Shown: piece after piece, positions 10,205 through 23,500 of the stretch
Position numbering within the stretch: the first letter of the stretch is position 1
How the letters are laid out: each line of letters opens with the position of its first letter
NCBI RefSeq assembly: GCF_030052815.1
Contig: NC_079496.1
Span: forward strand, 69,925,652-69,989,651
From: Hevea brasiliensis
Lineage: Eukaryota > Streptophyta > Magnoliopsida > Malpighiales > Euphorbiaceae
DNA: 64,000 nucleotides
Direction: 5' to 3'
Position numbers and translations under genes: made by a program
The notes under the pieces: model-generated
Database searches by the model: none
Seen by the model: the letters and a program-made list of their open reading frames with translations, nothing else
Told to the model about the DNA's origin: nothing

Positions 10205-12907
10205 CCCAACTTCCCTCAAACACAATGACATAACTCCTCAGCATATCCTCAAGGACCTGACATATATTTTACATTATTATTATCATTTCAGTTCAATATT
10301 TGTATATGTTCAATTGGATTCAATTATTTACCTGGATTACTCTTTCTGATTGCCCATCCGTCTGAGGATGGAAAGTTGTGCTGAAGTGGAGTTGTGTACC
10401 CAAGGATTCATGCAATTTCTTCCAAAATCTCGATGTAAACCTTGGGTCTCGATTAGATATGATGGAAAGTGGAATTCCATGCAGTCTAACTATCTCACTG
10501 ATATATAATTCTGTTAACTTCTCCACCGAGTAGTCAGCTCTAACTGGCAGAAAGTGTGCTGACTTCGTCAATCTATCTACTATCACCCATACTGCATCAT
10601 GCTTCTTCTGGGTGAGAGGTAGACCACTTACAAAATCTATGGTGACCCGATCCCATTTCTATCCAGGTATGCGTATAGGCTGTCGCAAACCCGATGGGAC
10701 ATAATGTTCTACCTTGACTTGCTGACATGTCAAGCATTTAGTCACATAGTCAGCTATGTCCTTCTTCATACCAGACCACCAATAATGAAGCTTCAGATCA
10801 TGATACATTTTTGTACTTCCTAGGTGCATAGCATAAACACTGGTGTGTGCCTCTTTCAGAATATTGGCTTTCAATTCCCCATCATCTAGTACACGCACTC
10901 TTCCTTTGTAATACAGACACCCATCTGCTTTTACCTCATAGTCAGTTGCTTTCCCTTCTGAGATTTTACTCACAGTAGTCATTAATTTCTCATCTACCTT
11001 CTGCCCATTGAAAATCTGCTATAGCAGGTTTGGCCTCACTTGTAACTCAGCCAAAATAGCTCCATCTCAAGCTAAGGATAGATGGGCATTCAATGATCTC
11101 AAAGCTGTGATGGATTTTCTACTCAAAGCATCTGTAACTACATTTGCCTTCCTAGGATGGTAGTCAATTACACAATCATAGTCCTTTAGGAACTCAATCC
11201 ATTGCCTCTGTCTATGGTTGAGCTCCTTCTGGGTTGGCAAGTATTTTAGACTTTTGTGGTCTGTGTAAATGTAGCATTTTTCACCATTCAAGTAGTGCCA
11301 CCATATCTTCAATGCGAAGATAATTGTTGCAAGTTCTAGATCATGGGTAGGGTAATTCTGTTCATGTGGTCTTAGCTGCCTAGAAGCATAGGCGACCACC
11401 TTCCCCTCTTGCATCAATACACACCCTAACCCATTATGAGAGGCATTACTGTAGACCATAAAGTCCTGTCCCGACACTGATTGTGTTAACACTGGTGCCT
11501 CAGTCAACATAGCCTTAAACTTCTCAAAACTTGTTTGACACTTGTCATTCCAGTCAAATATGACATTCTTGTGTAACAACTTGGTCATTGGAGCAGCTAT
11601 TAACGAAAATCCCTTCACAAATCTTCTGTAATACCCAGCTAGCCCCAAGAAACTTCTGACCTCAGTTGTATTCCTGGGAGGCTTCCATTCCATCACTGCT
11701 TCTATCTTTTGGGATCAACTCTAATCCCAATAGCTGACACTATGTGTCCAAGGAATGCAATCTCATTCAACCAGAAGTCATACTTTGACAACTTAGCATA
11801 CAGCTTCTTTTCTCTTAGGGTTTGCAGAACAATCCTCAAATGCTCATCGGGTTCTTCACTGGTCTTGGAAAACACCAAAATATCATCAATAAAGACCACT
11901 ACAAATCGATCTAGGTATGGATGGAAGATACAGTTCATAAGGTCCATGAATGCCGCTGGTGCATTTGTTAGGCCAAAGGGCATCACCAGAAACTCATAAT
12001 GCCCATACCGGGTCCTGAATGCGGTATTTGGCACATCTGCATCCTTCACCCTCAACTGATGATACCTTGATCTGAGATCAATTTTTGAAAATACTCCTGC
12101 TCCCTTCAATTTATCAAACAAATCATCAATTCTAGGCAACGGATATTTATTCTTCACTGTCACTTTATTCAACTGCCGGTATTTGATGCACAAGCTAAAA
12201 GTCCCATCCTTCTTTTTCACAAACAGCACTAGAGCTCCCTATGGTGACACACTGGGGCATATGAACCCCTTATCCAGTAACTGCTGTAACTGGATTTTCA
12301 GTTCCTTCAATTCTGTGGGCGCCATCCTATAAGGAGTAATAGAGATTGGTGCTGTACCTGGCAGTATCTCAATAGCACATTTGACTTCCCTTTCTGGTGG
12401 TAAGCCAGGTAATTCTTCAGGGAACACATCTGGGAAGTCTTTTACTGTGGGTATGTCACAGATTTGGCTTAGCCTACCTAGTATCCACCATATGTGCTAG
12501 GTAGGCTTCACAGCCTTTTCTCATCACTTTTCTTGCAACTGTGGCTGAGATGACATTGGATAAGAAATCTGTCCTTTCCCCCACAACTGTGTCTCATTAC
12601 CCTCAGGAGTTTTCAAAAAAATCCTCTTCAATTTATAATCAACCATTGCCTGATGACATGACAACTAGTCCATTCACAAAATCATGTCAAACTCATGGAA
12701 AGGCTACTCAATCAAGTCTGCCAAGAATTTATACCCCTGAATCCTTAACGGGCAACCTTTATACACTTTGTTCACCACTACACTGTGGCCCAATGGATTA
12801 GTGATCAGGATGTCTTGGTCACTCTCCCCTACTAGTATCCCCCTTTCTACGGGTAGGTTGATGCAGATGTATGAATGAGTGGATCCTGGATCCACCAATG
12901 CATGCAT
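10205..12907 (-). pseudogene. pol: A-2 pol, truncated by A-1 insertion
   Basis: Reading right to left: protease with DPGSTHSYI (about 12885); [13 protein letters not shown] linker; RT with intact [12 protein letters not shown] (about 11880-11910); RNase H (about 11450); integrase HHCC (CLTCQQ about 10720) and DDE blocks ISNRDPRF and DGQSER. Stops include those at 12704, about 12239 (TGG to TAG in SPWGA), 11067, near 11020 and 10659 (W to stop). A frameshift lies near 11700. The first catalytic Asp of RNase H is Asn (YSNASHNG, codon 11445-11447). A 75-nt intron-like insertion follows VIQ. Beyond it only VLEDMLR-type sequence remains before A-1. Confidence 0.92.
10257..10331 (-). other. Intron-like GT-AG insertion in A-2 integrase
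   Basis: On the minus strand the exon ends ATCCAG, then GTAAATAATTGA begins a 75-nt AT-rich stretch ending ATGTCAG, and coding resumes GTCCTTGAGGATATG. Position and phase equal those of the A-1 insertion. The two share GTAAAT at the 5' end and an AACTGA...ATGATAATAATAA block. The fourth codon inside is TGA. Confidence 0.75.
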
Positions 12908-12972
12908 AGATGTATTGTAGAGGGAGAACGTACCCCTAATGATGTTTGGGGCATCTTGCTCCTCCTGAGCTC

Positions 12973-14198
12973 TTATGGCATAGGCTCTGGCAAGTGCTCG
13001 CCTCGTGCCTTTTGTCGCTCGATGTGCCTCTGTGATGGTCCCACTGCCTCAGATTTTCCAGATTTCCTACGCCTTTGTGGTGCAGGAGCAGGTTTGTCTA
13101 CTTGTGTTGGAGCAGCAGTAGCAGTTCTGCGTGGACAGTTCCTCAACTTATGCTCTATCGACCCACACCTTAAGCAGGCACCAGTCACTCTCCAACACTC
13201 CCCCTTATGCCACTTCAAGCAATATGGACATGCAGAAGATGCTGGGGCTGGTCCCCTGAACCCCATCCCTGGAGAGCTGCCCACTGATGGTGTGGACTAA
13301 CCTCTCCTAGGGGTGAACTGTGGCCTGGGCCCCTGGGACTGACCCTAACCTTGAGTTTGACCTGAACTCTGTGTAAGTGGACCTTTGAACTTTTTTCCTG
13401 GTACAGGAGATGAGCTAGACTGACCCGGGCCCCTCTTTTGCTGTCTCTCCCTTCTGGTCTACTCACTTATTCTAACCTTTTCAACTTTTAATGCAGCTTC
13501 TACTAACTTGGTGAAGTTTGTGATTCCCAAAGTAGTAATATTGATCTTTATGTTATCATTTAATCCCTCTTCAAATCTTTTACACCTCTTAACTTCATTA
13601 GGGACTATCTCCCTTCCATAACGCCTTAGTCTGACAAATTCTTTTTCATACTCTGCCACTATCAGCTGTCTCTGCCTCAGGTTAATGAACTCTCTTCTTC
13701 TCTCTTCTAGGTATACACTACCCACATATTTCTTCTTGAATTCTGAGAGGAAGAAGTCCCAAGTTATTACTTCTGGCTGCACTTCACTAGACACTGTATC
13801 CCACCATTGGTAGGCATCATCTTGCAACAAAGATACAGTAGCTTCTAGATTTTGTTTTGGAGTGCAGTGGAGTTGTTTTTAAACCCTTCCTGTTCTATTC
13901 AACCAATTTTTGGCTGTAACAGAATCATCTTCTCTCTTGCTAAAGAAATCCACTGCTCCAAATTTTCTCAGTCTTTCCAGGTGTGATTTCTGCTGTGGAG
14001 GTGGTGGTGGTGGTGGTGGCATGACCCCAGCCATTTGTCTGAAGAATTCGGCCATTTGCTGAAACATAGCCTGTGGAGGCTGAGTAGCTCTGCTTGAGCT
14101 AGTGGAGCAAGTTTTCCCCTACCCCCAATCTCAGCTGCTGCAGGTGGAGCATGACTCTTCACTTCCTTCTCAACTGCCCTCTGTGATCTGGGGTCCAT
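12973..14198 (-). pseudogene. gag: A-2 gag with two zinc knuckles
   Basis: The start at 14198 gives MDPRSQRAVEKEVKSHAPP. A frameshift near 14098 follows; the next segment starts MFQQMAEFFRQMAGV with a proline run (about 14067-13879), and the next (13830-13459) has LLQDDAYQWWDTV and the capsid block AEYEKEFVRLRRYGREIVPNE. A further frame (13284-12973) holds CPYCLKWHKGEC (CX2CX3HX3C) and CLRCGSIEHKLRNC (CX2CX4HX4C), the nucleocapsid knuckles. At least three frame changes break the gene. It precedes pol as expected. Confidence 0.9.
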
Positions 14199-14307
14199 AT
14201 CCTATTCAAAATAACAAAGACAAACAAATTTGCATTTGTGTCACCTCGACTCTTACAAATGTAATGCATGGTATGGACTCAATCTAGGCCCAGAAACGCC
14301 TAATCCG

Positions 14308-14320
14308 TGCTCTGATACCA
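14308..14320 (-). other. A-2 primer-binding site (tRNA-iMet)
   Basis: The plus strand reads TGCTCTGATACCA, the complement of TGGTATCAGAGCA, five bases from the LTR edge at 14326. It is a perfect match to the common plant iMet PBS. Confidence 0.92.
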
Positions 14321-14325
14321 TTAAA

Positions 14326-16810
14326 TGTGACACCTCTTACCCGTCTACAGTATAGTCGAGTAAGATATGTCACACAGTGTACCAGAATACCCTATTTTAT
14401 TTCAATCATTTTTATCCTTCCTAATTTATTTCTTTCATAGTTATGAAGTATAATTCGTGAAATATCATTCATTGAAGTCATTTATTGAAATCATAATTTT
14501 ATTTGAGGTTTTGCAAATTTTATAGAAAATTCGGCAGAGTGCCGGTTAAAAATGGATAAAACAGTTCTTCGGAACCTATGAAAAACACTTCCAAAATTTT
14601 CAATCAATCCCAAACTCCATTTCATCAACAAAATCTTCATATTTCTCAAATATTCTCGTATTTCTCATCATTTCATTCCATAGGATATTCATGTACAAGT
14701 CATAAATAAATATTCACTTTTTTATTCATAAACATAAATTTCACTATTTACATTGATAACAAAATACATTACATGAGTCTCAATTTCATATGAGAAAATA
14801 AAAGTTAGTTACAAAACACCCAAAATGAAACCTAGTGTCCTACTAATGCATTCATGTCACTGAGGTGACACGGACACTATGCAGATCTGTAGAAGGTCTC
14901 ACCCAGTTTATGGTCTACTGGGCTCTCGGTCAGTCTCTTCAGAATCTACGCGTGGTAAAAAGCAACGCACTAAGCAATAATGCTTAGTGGTGCCAATAAT
15001 AAAATAAAACGAAATAACAGAAAGTAAATATGCAGTGTATGTTTTGATGTCTTATGCAGACAATTTTTTGATCATTATTGGTAATCTTATTTATTATGTA
15101 CCTGTTCTATTCATTATGTCATTAAATTTGTTCACTTTCATTTTTTGTTGCCCAAGTAACCTATACTGGATGACTGGACTGGATAAACGAGTAAACTGGC
15201 ATTGCGTATTAAGTACCTAGGGCCGTCACACCATCGGTCACATATGTATCTCCTGGTGTGCAACAGAACAGTTAATAAGCTGTAATAACATTAGGCACAA
15301 GGCCAAGTATCAACATAATGTCAAAATGGCTAAAAGCCATGAAATCACAGAATGGCATAATGCCATGTGCAGTACTGCTAACCGAAACCTATTAGCATGC
15401 CAACCTATCCAAACCAATCTTGCTAGGTGTACTAGGGCATATTACACTTTTAAATTGTACAATTCTTAAAATTTAAGTTTAGGTGTTACTATTCATTTCA
15501 TTAGTCAACTAAAATGTTGACTTTTGCATAGGCAATAGGTACATTGGTTCTAATACTCCCAACATACCACATTTTGCATTCTAAAGTTGTTCGTATTAGT
15601 TGCCAATACCATTTCTAAGCTTAGTGCTAGTGGTTTAAAATTTTCAGATTTCAAGCCTTGTGTTTACTGTTCCATTGGTCATTTTTACAATAGGAATTTG
15701 GCAAAGTTATCTTCATGAAAGTTGTTCCTTATTATGTCTAGTTACATTTCTTTTTTTTGAATCACTCCATTTGGAGTTTTGTAGCTCAAGTTATAGCCTA
15801 AACACCATAACTGGCCGGATTGCAAACTTTCCAGATTTTCTGGACTGACCAAATCTATAGTGTTTTGTGCAATGATTGTAGGTCACTTTTTGAACATGTT
15901 ATGGTCAAAATTTGAGTTAGGTTTCTTCATGAAAGTTGTAGGTCTATATCTCTTTATTTTGCTGGTAAAATTTCAAATCAATTGAACCTTTCTACGCTGA
16001 GTTATGACCAAATGAATAAACACTATTCATTTAGTCATTTTGCCCAGGCAGAATGCAAGTCACCCAGATTAGGGCAATTTTTAGGTCAACTTAGTTTGGT
16101 TTTCTAGGCAGGGTTTCTTCACCAAAGTTGTGCCATTATGTATCTAGTTTCATGTCCAATTGTCCTTTCACCAATTGAACCTATGCAACTCCATTTATGG
16201 CTGCCCAAACCTACTGGACTCATGGTCAGTCCTGCAGGTCAGCCAAGGTAGCTCACCTAAGCTCAACTCCATTATCCTTACTCACTTCAATTCCTTCTCA
16301 CACACATTCAAATGGTCAATAATTGACCATTACAATGTTAATATACTATTACATGAGCAAAACCCTAGGTTTTTGCCACAAACCTTAACTCCAAAATTTC
16401 AATTTATCCCCAATTCATGCATATCATATGAATTATCATCTCCACTCACTTTACACTACTCAAATACTATCATTAAACCAATTTAATTTAATTTTAACCA
16501 TCAACATTATCCCTTCCTTAGGGCTACCAAATTCCATGGTGTACATACACATAAGTTTTATTTCATTTGACTTATAATTTTATACTCATTTTAAGTCCCT
16601 AACATGGAATAAAGAGAGAAATATGCATAAATAAGCACTAACCTCTTATAGTTCAAATCCAAGCTAACCAAGACTTTAATTTTTCTTTACTTTATAACTC
16701 TTTCTTGGCTGCCAAACACTTCTCCTTGGTGTGGGTATAATTTTTAGTGAAGGGAGGATAAGGTTTTGAGGTGAATTGAAGTGGGAAATGAAGCTTAAGG
16801 AAGCTTTAAT
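14326..16810 (-). repeat. A-2 5' LTR, first 2,485 bp
   Basis: It begins (plus strand) TGTGACACCTCTTACCCGTC, closely like A-3's TGTGACACCCCTTACCCGTG, and follows that LTR for about 2.4 kb, then is cut by B-1 at 16810/16811. The last five bases, TTAAT (16806-16810), should be B-1's target duplication. It contains an inverted pair AATGGTCAA/TTGACCATT at 16311-16331. No gene seen; an antisense 108-codon frame at 16160-16486 is not credible as protein. Confidence 0.9.
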
Positions 16811-19800
16811 TGTCACACCCTACCCCTCTGTAAGGCATAACATGATCCTGTAGTATACCTAATGAATTACCAACTTCGTCTACTGATAATCCATTAAATA
16901 CACTATAAGGGATTTTAAAACTTTTCTTACTTCTTTTACAGTGATGAGCACTATTTATAGGTGTTAAAAAAAATTTTTGAACTGAAGTGAAACAGCTAAC
17001 ACATTTGAATTAATAGTAATTTCTGTAAAAATTTTGGTAAAGTGCCATCTATATTTTTAATAAAATAGTTCTTCAAAAATATGTAAAAAGCACTTTAAAT
17101 ATATTTCTCAAACTCAAACTCCAACATTTAATCAACACAATATGTTTCTCAACTCAAATCAACAATAATTTTTTAGTATTTTCAAAGGCTGAGATAAAAG
17201 AAATATAATATAAATTTTACAACCCAAAATAATTCACAATTTATTTTACAACTTCAATGTATAATTTTAATTTACAACTGCTCAAAACCAAGAATACTAT
17301 ATACATACAATGAACATACGTTACAATACAAAGTACAAAATATGGTATACTCAATATACCCGATGATCTCTCACTGAAGCACTAGTAGCCTAGTCTGCTG
17401 CCCTATCAGTCTGTATACCTGCGACAGCAATGAAAAGCTATTGCTGAGCCATTGTCTCAGTGGTGCACAACATTAACCAAATACAACTTTAAATCACAAA
17501 TCATAAGTCATATACATAATGGATACTAAAAACCATAGTTAAATTCAAAGACAGTGAATGTCAATAAGGATTTAAACTCCATTTCTCAATATCACAATAA
17601 ATCTCAATAAATCAAAACATGGTTAAATTCAAAAGACAATGAATGTCAATAAGAATTTAAACTCCATTTCACAATCTCACAATACATATCAATAAATCAC
17701 ACACAGCTTAATCATGTTCCAAAGTTCAATTTGTCCCAAAAGCCGATGGCTAGTGAGGAATTCAATTCGTCCCAAAAGCCAATGGCTAATGAGGAATAGC
17801 ATAGCTAGGTAGCAAGATATGAGTACTCATTCTATTCATCCTCAACAGGCACACACCTCAACACTTTAGCCAGAGAGGGAATTCAATTCGTCCCACTAGA
17901 CAAGCTAGCGAGGAATTCAATCAATATACATGATAACTGTGGTTTCAAACCATTTGTAATGCTCTTCAATCAATAAGTATCCATCAAATATCATTTAAAC
18001 AATTTTTCACAGCTTCAAACCATTTATAATGCTTTTCAAGCAATAAGTATCCATTCAAACACATTTCCACAATTTAAAATAATAATATACAAATAGTCAT
18101 AATTTATTTCAATTGAAAAATTCAAAAGAAATAACTATTCTGTACAAACCTCTAATAACTGTCTCTTGGCTCTAACTCAGTGTTTCCTTCCCTTTCCCTG
18201 AGTCTTTGCTAACTAAGAAATACAATTTGAAATGTTTCAGTACTTATTTAAACTGTCTTTAAGGATAATGCTTAATAATTAATTCATTGAATTCTATTAT
18301 TTCCTTAGTCAACAAAAGATGTTGACCCTTGATGCATTCTAGGTGAATTAGGTTTTAATTTTACCAAAATATCACATTTATAGCCTTTTAGTATTTGTAC
18401 ATGTTACCAAATTCATTTCCATGTATATTGCGTTTTATTGCAATTTGTCAGATTTCGGTATACTAATTTGACCTAGCCAGACGACCTGGTTCCCTCAGTT
18501 TTCGAGTTTCGATCAAAACTAAAAACTTGTAGATCTATGTATTATTGCACGCGGGGCAAAATTTCAGGTCATTCTGAGTTATGTAGACCAAGTTATGGTC
18601 ATTTTACTATTGCTGGTCAGAATGTACCAAAATTGGTCACTTTAGGTCATTTTAGGTCATTTTAGGTTCGGCCAGTTTTTGGACCCGAAATTTTGCAAGC
18701 TATTTAACTTGCTTATGGTCATTTCTGGGTGTTGGTGTCTTCATAAGACTTGTAGATATATGTCTCAACTATTCATGGTAAAAATTTTAGGCCAATTGGA
18801 CCTGTTTTGAGTGAGTTATGGCCAACACATTAATTGCTGTCCAAATGGTCAATTTTCAGGCCTTAAATGCACTAATTCGGATTTGGTCATTTTTCAAGTT
18901 ACCTTCCAAGCAGAATTTTGGTAAGCTTCCTTCATGAAAGTTGGCACTTTTTGTGCCTAGTTTTACCTCCAGTTGGTCTCATACCAATTGGAGTCACACA
19001 CTTAAGGTTCTAAGCTAAAACACACACTGCCCTATTGCAACACTCTTCATCACATACCAAATACACTTTTAACACTTACCAAGTTATATATTCATGCCAT
19101 TTCTGTTTTGTACAATAATATAAACACATTTCACAACACATTTTTGGTGATTTTGGCAGCTTATAACCACACTCAATATGCATATTATAGTCCAGAATTT
19201 TCCAAGTTCAAATTATAAACCATTTAACCACATAACCTAGCTCATCTACATGTCCAAACTCAAACTCTTATACACATATACATGCTGCCATAACCAGTAC
19301 CATAATTCAACCATACAATTCCATAAACCAAACCATGAAATAACATTTTTTTGATATACACTTCAAGTTGCCAATTCATACATCCCTCTCAATTAACTTC
19401 CAAGCTTCCAAAATCCAGTGTACATTAACATATACTTAGTATACATCACCCAATTTATTCCTACACACCTAAACACTTCATCAACACTTTAATCTACCAT
19501 TTACATACAAGGATAAACTGCCCTTAAGGAGTTTTTGCATGGCTACCAAAAATATACATCTCCCTTTAAACATCAAACTCTAAAAATCTTTCCACAATTC
19601 AACTGCTCATAACATCCACACAAACTTTAATGAAGCAAGCATCAAAAATACCTACTTACCACTTTGGAAACTCTTTAAAACCTCTCCAAAACTTGATCTT
19701 CTTGTTACCTATCTACTGCCCAAGGTGTATAGATAACTTTTAGTGAAGGGAGCTTGAGAATTCCATGGTTGGATCAAGCTTGCATGAAGCTTTAAGGTGG

Positions 19801-20528
19801 ATGGCAATGGAGGTTTTCATTCTTCCATTTTCGGCTGGTTGTCCAAGGTTGAAAAAGGTGAGCTATTTCTGCCCAAATGAAGATGTAGTGGTCCACTTTG
19901 GTGAGTAAGTGGAGCACTATGTGAAATTTAATGTTAGTTTAATCCTAAATTCCCAATTTCTCACATTAAGTTCCCAATTTTTGCTATTTACATTAGGTAC
20001 CACCAATTTAATTTTTCATGACATTTTTCAAGTATAATATCATTTATTTTTAATGGAAATTTAGGTCAAAAGATAACTCAGGGTGTCAAATGATTACAAT
20101 GCCCCTGTTCGGGTTGCATTCCCGATTTTTCGATAACACCGAGTTTTGTCGTTTTCTCGATTTCTCACTTTTCTTTGTACTAGTTAATTAATTTTTCTTT
20201 GATATTTCTAATGATATTTATGCTTAAATAGATGTCTATTTACATCTTAAAAATATTTTCTAGGGTTTCCCATGGTCCAAGGCTAGTGAACGGTCCACGC
20301 TGCAACTTCCAGGTGCGGTCACCCATTGCTAGGGTTCTCCTCTCGTTTAACTTGGTTACATTTCATTGCTATTATTTTTCCTTTATTTTTCTTGTATTTT
20401 CTTTTCTTGTATTTCATTATTTTATGTCTCCTCATCCATATTTAAGTGTAGTTCTAGGCATCCTAGCTGTCCGGACAACACTGGTCATCGGAACAGTAGA
20501 ACGCACTATCGAATATAGGGGTGTTACA
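16811..20528 (-). repeat. B-1 3' LTR (3,718 bp)
   Basis: On the plus strand it runs TGTCACACCCTACCCCTCTG to GGGGTGTTACA. It pairs with 25404-28086 plus 59965-60400. It contains a short direct repeat around 17725-17800 (AGTTCAATTTGTCCC / AATTCAATTCGTCCC with AAAAGCC...GGCTA), and the paired hairpins at about 18943-19000. No gene. The frame at 20232-20549 crosses the LTR end and is not conserved. Confidence 0.95.
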
Positions 20529-20546
20529 ATTTTGCCCCCCTTAAAA
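20529..20546 (-). other. B-1 polypurine tract
   Basis: The complement reads TTTTAAGGGGGGCAAAAT directly before the LTR start TGTAACACC. Six G's here compare with eleven in B-2. Confidence 0.8.
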
Positions 20547-20590
20547 TAAAATTCATCTCAAAATTTTACCTGGCATTAGTCTCTAAACAG

Positions 20591-23500
20591 CTATGGGTGC
20601 TGTCTCCTTATATCCTCTTCATGTTCCCAAGTAGCTTCCTGGCCTGAATGATGGTTCCACAGCACTTTAACCAGGTGTATCTGTTTTTTCCTTAGCTGCT
20701 TCACCTCATATGCCAGAATTTCTATAGGTTCTTCCTCATATGAGAGGTATGGATTTACCTCAATCTCTTCAACTGATAGCACATGAGATGGGTCAGATCT
20801 ATACCTCCTTAACATGGACACATGAAAGACACTATGTATCCTTTCTAGCTCTAGAGGTAATGCTAGCCGATATGCCAAAGGACCCGCTCTTTCCAGAACC
20901 TCATATGGTCCGATGAAATGAGGACTCAGTTTTCCCTTTCTGCCAAATCTCATAATCCTCTTCCAAGGAGAAACTTTGAGGAATACTTTATCACCCACTG
21001 CATATTTAATATCCCTTCTCTTCAAATCAATATAGGACTTCTGACGGTCTGATGCAACCTTGAGTCTATCTCTGATCAATCTGATCTTTTCCTCTGTCTG
21101 CTGAACATTTTTTGGCCCAATCATCTTCCTTTCATCTACTTCATCCCAATATAGGGGAGTTATGCACTTTCTGCCATACAAAGATTCATATGGAGGCATC
21201 CCAATGCTTGATTGGTAGCTGTTGTTATAAGCAAACTCAATCAAAGGCAAGTGTGTATCCCAACTACCTTCAAACTTAATCACACAAGCCCGTAGCATAT
21301 CCTCCAATATTTGAATTACCCTCTCAGATTGGCCATCTATCTGTGGATGGAATGCTGTGCTGAAGTTCAATCTAGTTCCTAGGGCTCTTTGTAGACTATC
21401 CCAAAATCTAGAAGTGAACCTAGGATCTCTGTCAGATATAATCGATACTGGCACTCCATGCAGTTTTACAATCTCATATATATACAATCTGGCCAATCTT
21501 TCCAGGCTATAGTCCATCCGGACTGGCAAAAAGTGAGCAGACTTGGTTAGTTTGTCAATTATAACCCATACTGCATCAAGACTATTCTGTGTCCTCGGAA
21601 GTCCCGTAACAAAATCCATAGTTATCCGTTTCCATTTCCACTCTGGTACTGGCAATAGATGTAACAAACCAGCTGGAACTTGATGTTCTGCCTTTACTTA
21701 CTGACAAGTTAGGCATTTGGAAACAAATTCAGCTATATCCCTCTTCATACCCATCCACCAGTAGTGCTCTTTCAGCCCTCTGTACATTTTAGTTCCACCA
21801 GGGTGCATAGCAAAAGGGGACTCATGTGCTTCCTTCATAATGATCCGTCTCAATTCCACATCATTAGGAATGCACATTCTGCCCTGATGTAGCAGTAAAC
21901 CATCATCTCTCATAGAGAATTCAGGTTTCTTGCCTTGCTGGACTTCTTTTAGTAGCTTCTGATATTTTTCATCACTCTGAACAGCCATTCTGATCTGATC
22001 AATCAACACTGGCTGTACATGCCATGCAACTACTGTCTGTCCCTCATCATCAATCTCTAAACTGGCATGCTGTGCTTTCAATTCATGTACCAAGGGCAAA
22101 GGAGAAACTCTGAGACTTGCTATAGTCTTACGACTTAAGGCGTCAACCACCACATTTGCTTTCCCTGGCTGATAGTCTATTAAGTAATCATAGTCTTTAA
22201 TCAGTTCTAACCATCTCCTCTGCCTCAAATTCAATTCCTTCTGGGTACCTAAGTACTTCAAGCTCTTGTGATCTGTGTAAATGTAGCATTTCTCCCCATA
22301 CAAATAGTGTCTCCAGATCTTCAGAGCAAAAACAATAGCTGCTAGCTCCAAATCATGTGTTGGGTAGTTCCTCTCATGCGGTTTCAGCTTGCGTGATGCA
22401 TAAGCAATGACATTCCGATCTTGCATTAGTACACAACCTAACCCATTATGAGAAGCATTACTATAAACTGTATACTCTTTACCTGGAATAGGTAAAGTAA
22501 GGACTGGAGCTTCAGTCAAACACCTCTTCAACTCATCAAAACTCTGGTGGCATTTATCTGTCCACTAAAATTTTACATCTTTCTGAAGCAGCTTGGTCAG
22601 TGGAGAAGATAACATAGAAAACCCTTTCACAAATCGATGGTAATATCCAGCTAAACTCAGATAACTGCGAATTTCTGTGATATTCCTGGGTGGCTTCCAA
22701 TTAAGAATAGCTTCTACCTTGCTAGAACCTACCTTGATCCCTTCAGCTGACACAACATGTCCTAAGAAAGAGATTTCTTTCAACTAAAATTCACATTTCG
22801 ACAATTTGGCATATAGCTGTTTCTCCCTTAAGGTCTGTAGTACAATCCGTAGATGTCTATCATGCTCCTCTGCATTCCTCAAATATATCAAAATGTCATC
22901 AATAAACACCACCACAAATTGGTCAAGATATGGTCTGAAGATAGTGTTCATCAGATCCATAAAAGCAGCTGGAGCATTAGTTAACCCGAATGGCATTACT
23001 AGAAACTCATAGTGGCCATACCGAGTTCTGAAAGTAGTTTTTGGAATACTTTGCTCTTGCACTTTCAACTGATAATAACCAGAACGCAAATCAATTTTGG
23101 AGAATACAACTGCACCCTTCAACTGATCAAACAGATCATCAATGAGAGGCAATGGATATCTGTTCTTTATTGTCACCTTATTCAACTGCCGGTAGTTAAT
23201 AAATAAGCGAAGAGTATCATCTTTCTTCTTAACAAACAATACTGGTGCTCCCCAAAGTGAGACACTAGGGCGGATAAAGCCCTTTTCAAGTAGTTCTTGC
23301 AACTGTATCTTCAACTCCTTCAACTCTGCTGGAGCCATTCTGTATGGTGTTATGGAGATTGGATCCGCACCAGGCATAACATTAATTTCAAACTGCACCT
23401 CTCTTTCTGGAGGTAATCCTGGAAATTCATCAGGAAACACATCTGGAAAGTCATATACTATAGGGATGTCCCTCAATGCTGGACTCCCCACTTGGGTGTC

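Larger units (their letters stand above)
10205..16810 (-). mobile_element. Ty3/gypsy chromovirus A-2, outermost element, partial
   Basis: This minus-strand relative of A-1 and A-3 is the host of the whole nest. Its integrase C-terminus and 3' LTR must lie left of the window, beyond A-1, which interrupts integrase at 10204/10205. Its 5' LTR (14326 on) is interrupted at 16810 by B-1, and the LTR remainder should lie right of the window. By position it is the oldest insertion here, which fits its many stops and frameshifts. Confidence 0.93.

Noticed and set aside
14060..14200. Plus-strand frames opposite gag rich in Trp or Cys (also 48330-48643)
   Set aside because: They are antisense shadows of the proline-rich gag N-terminus.
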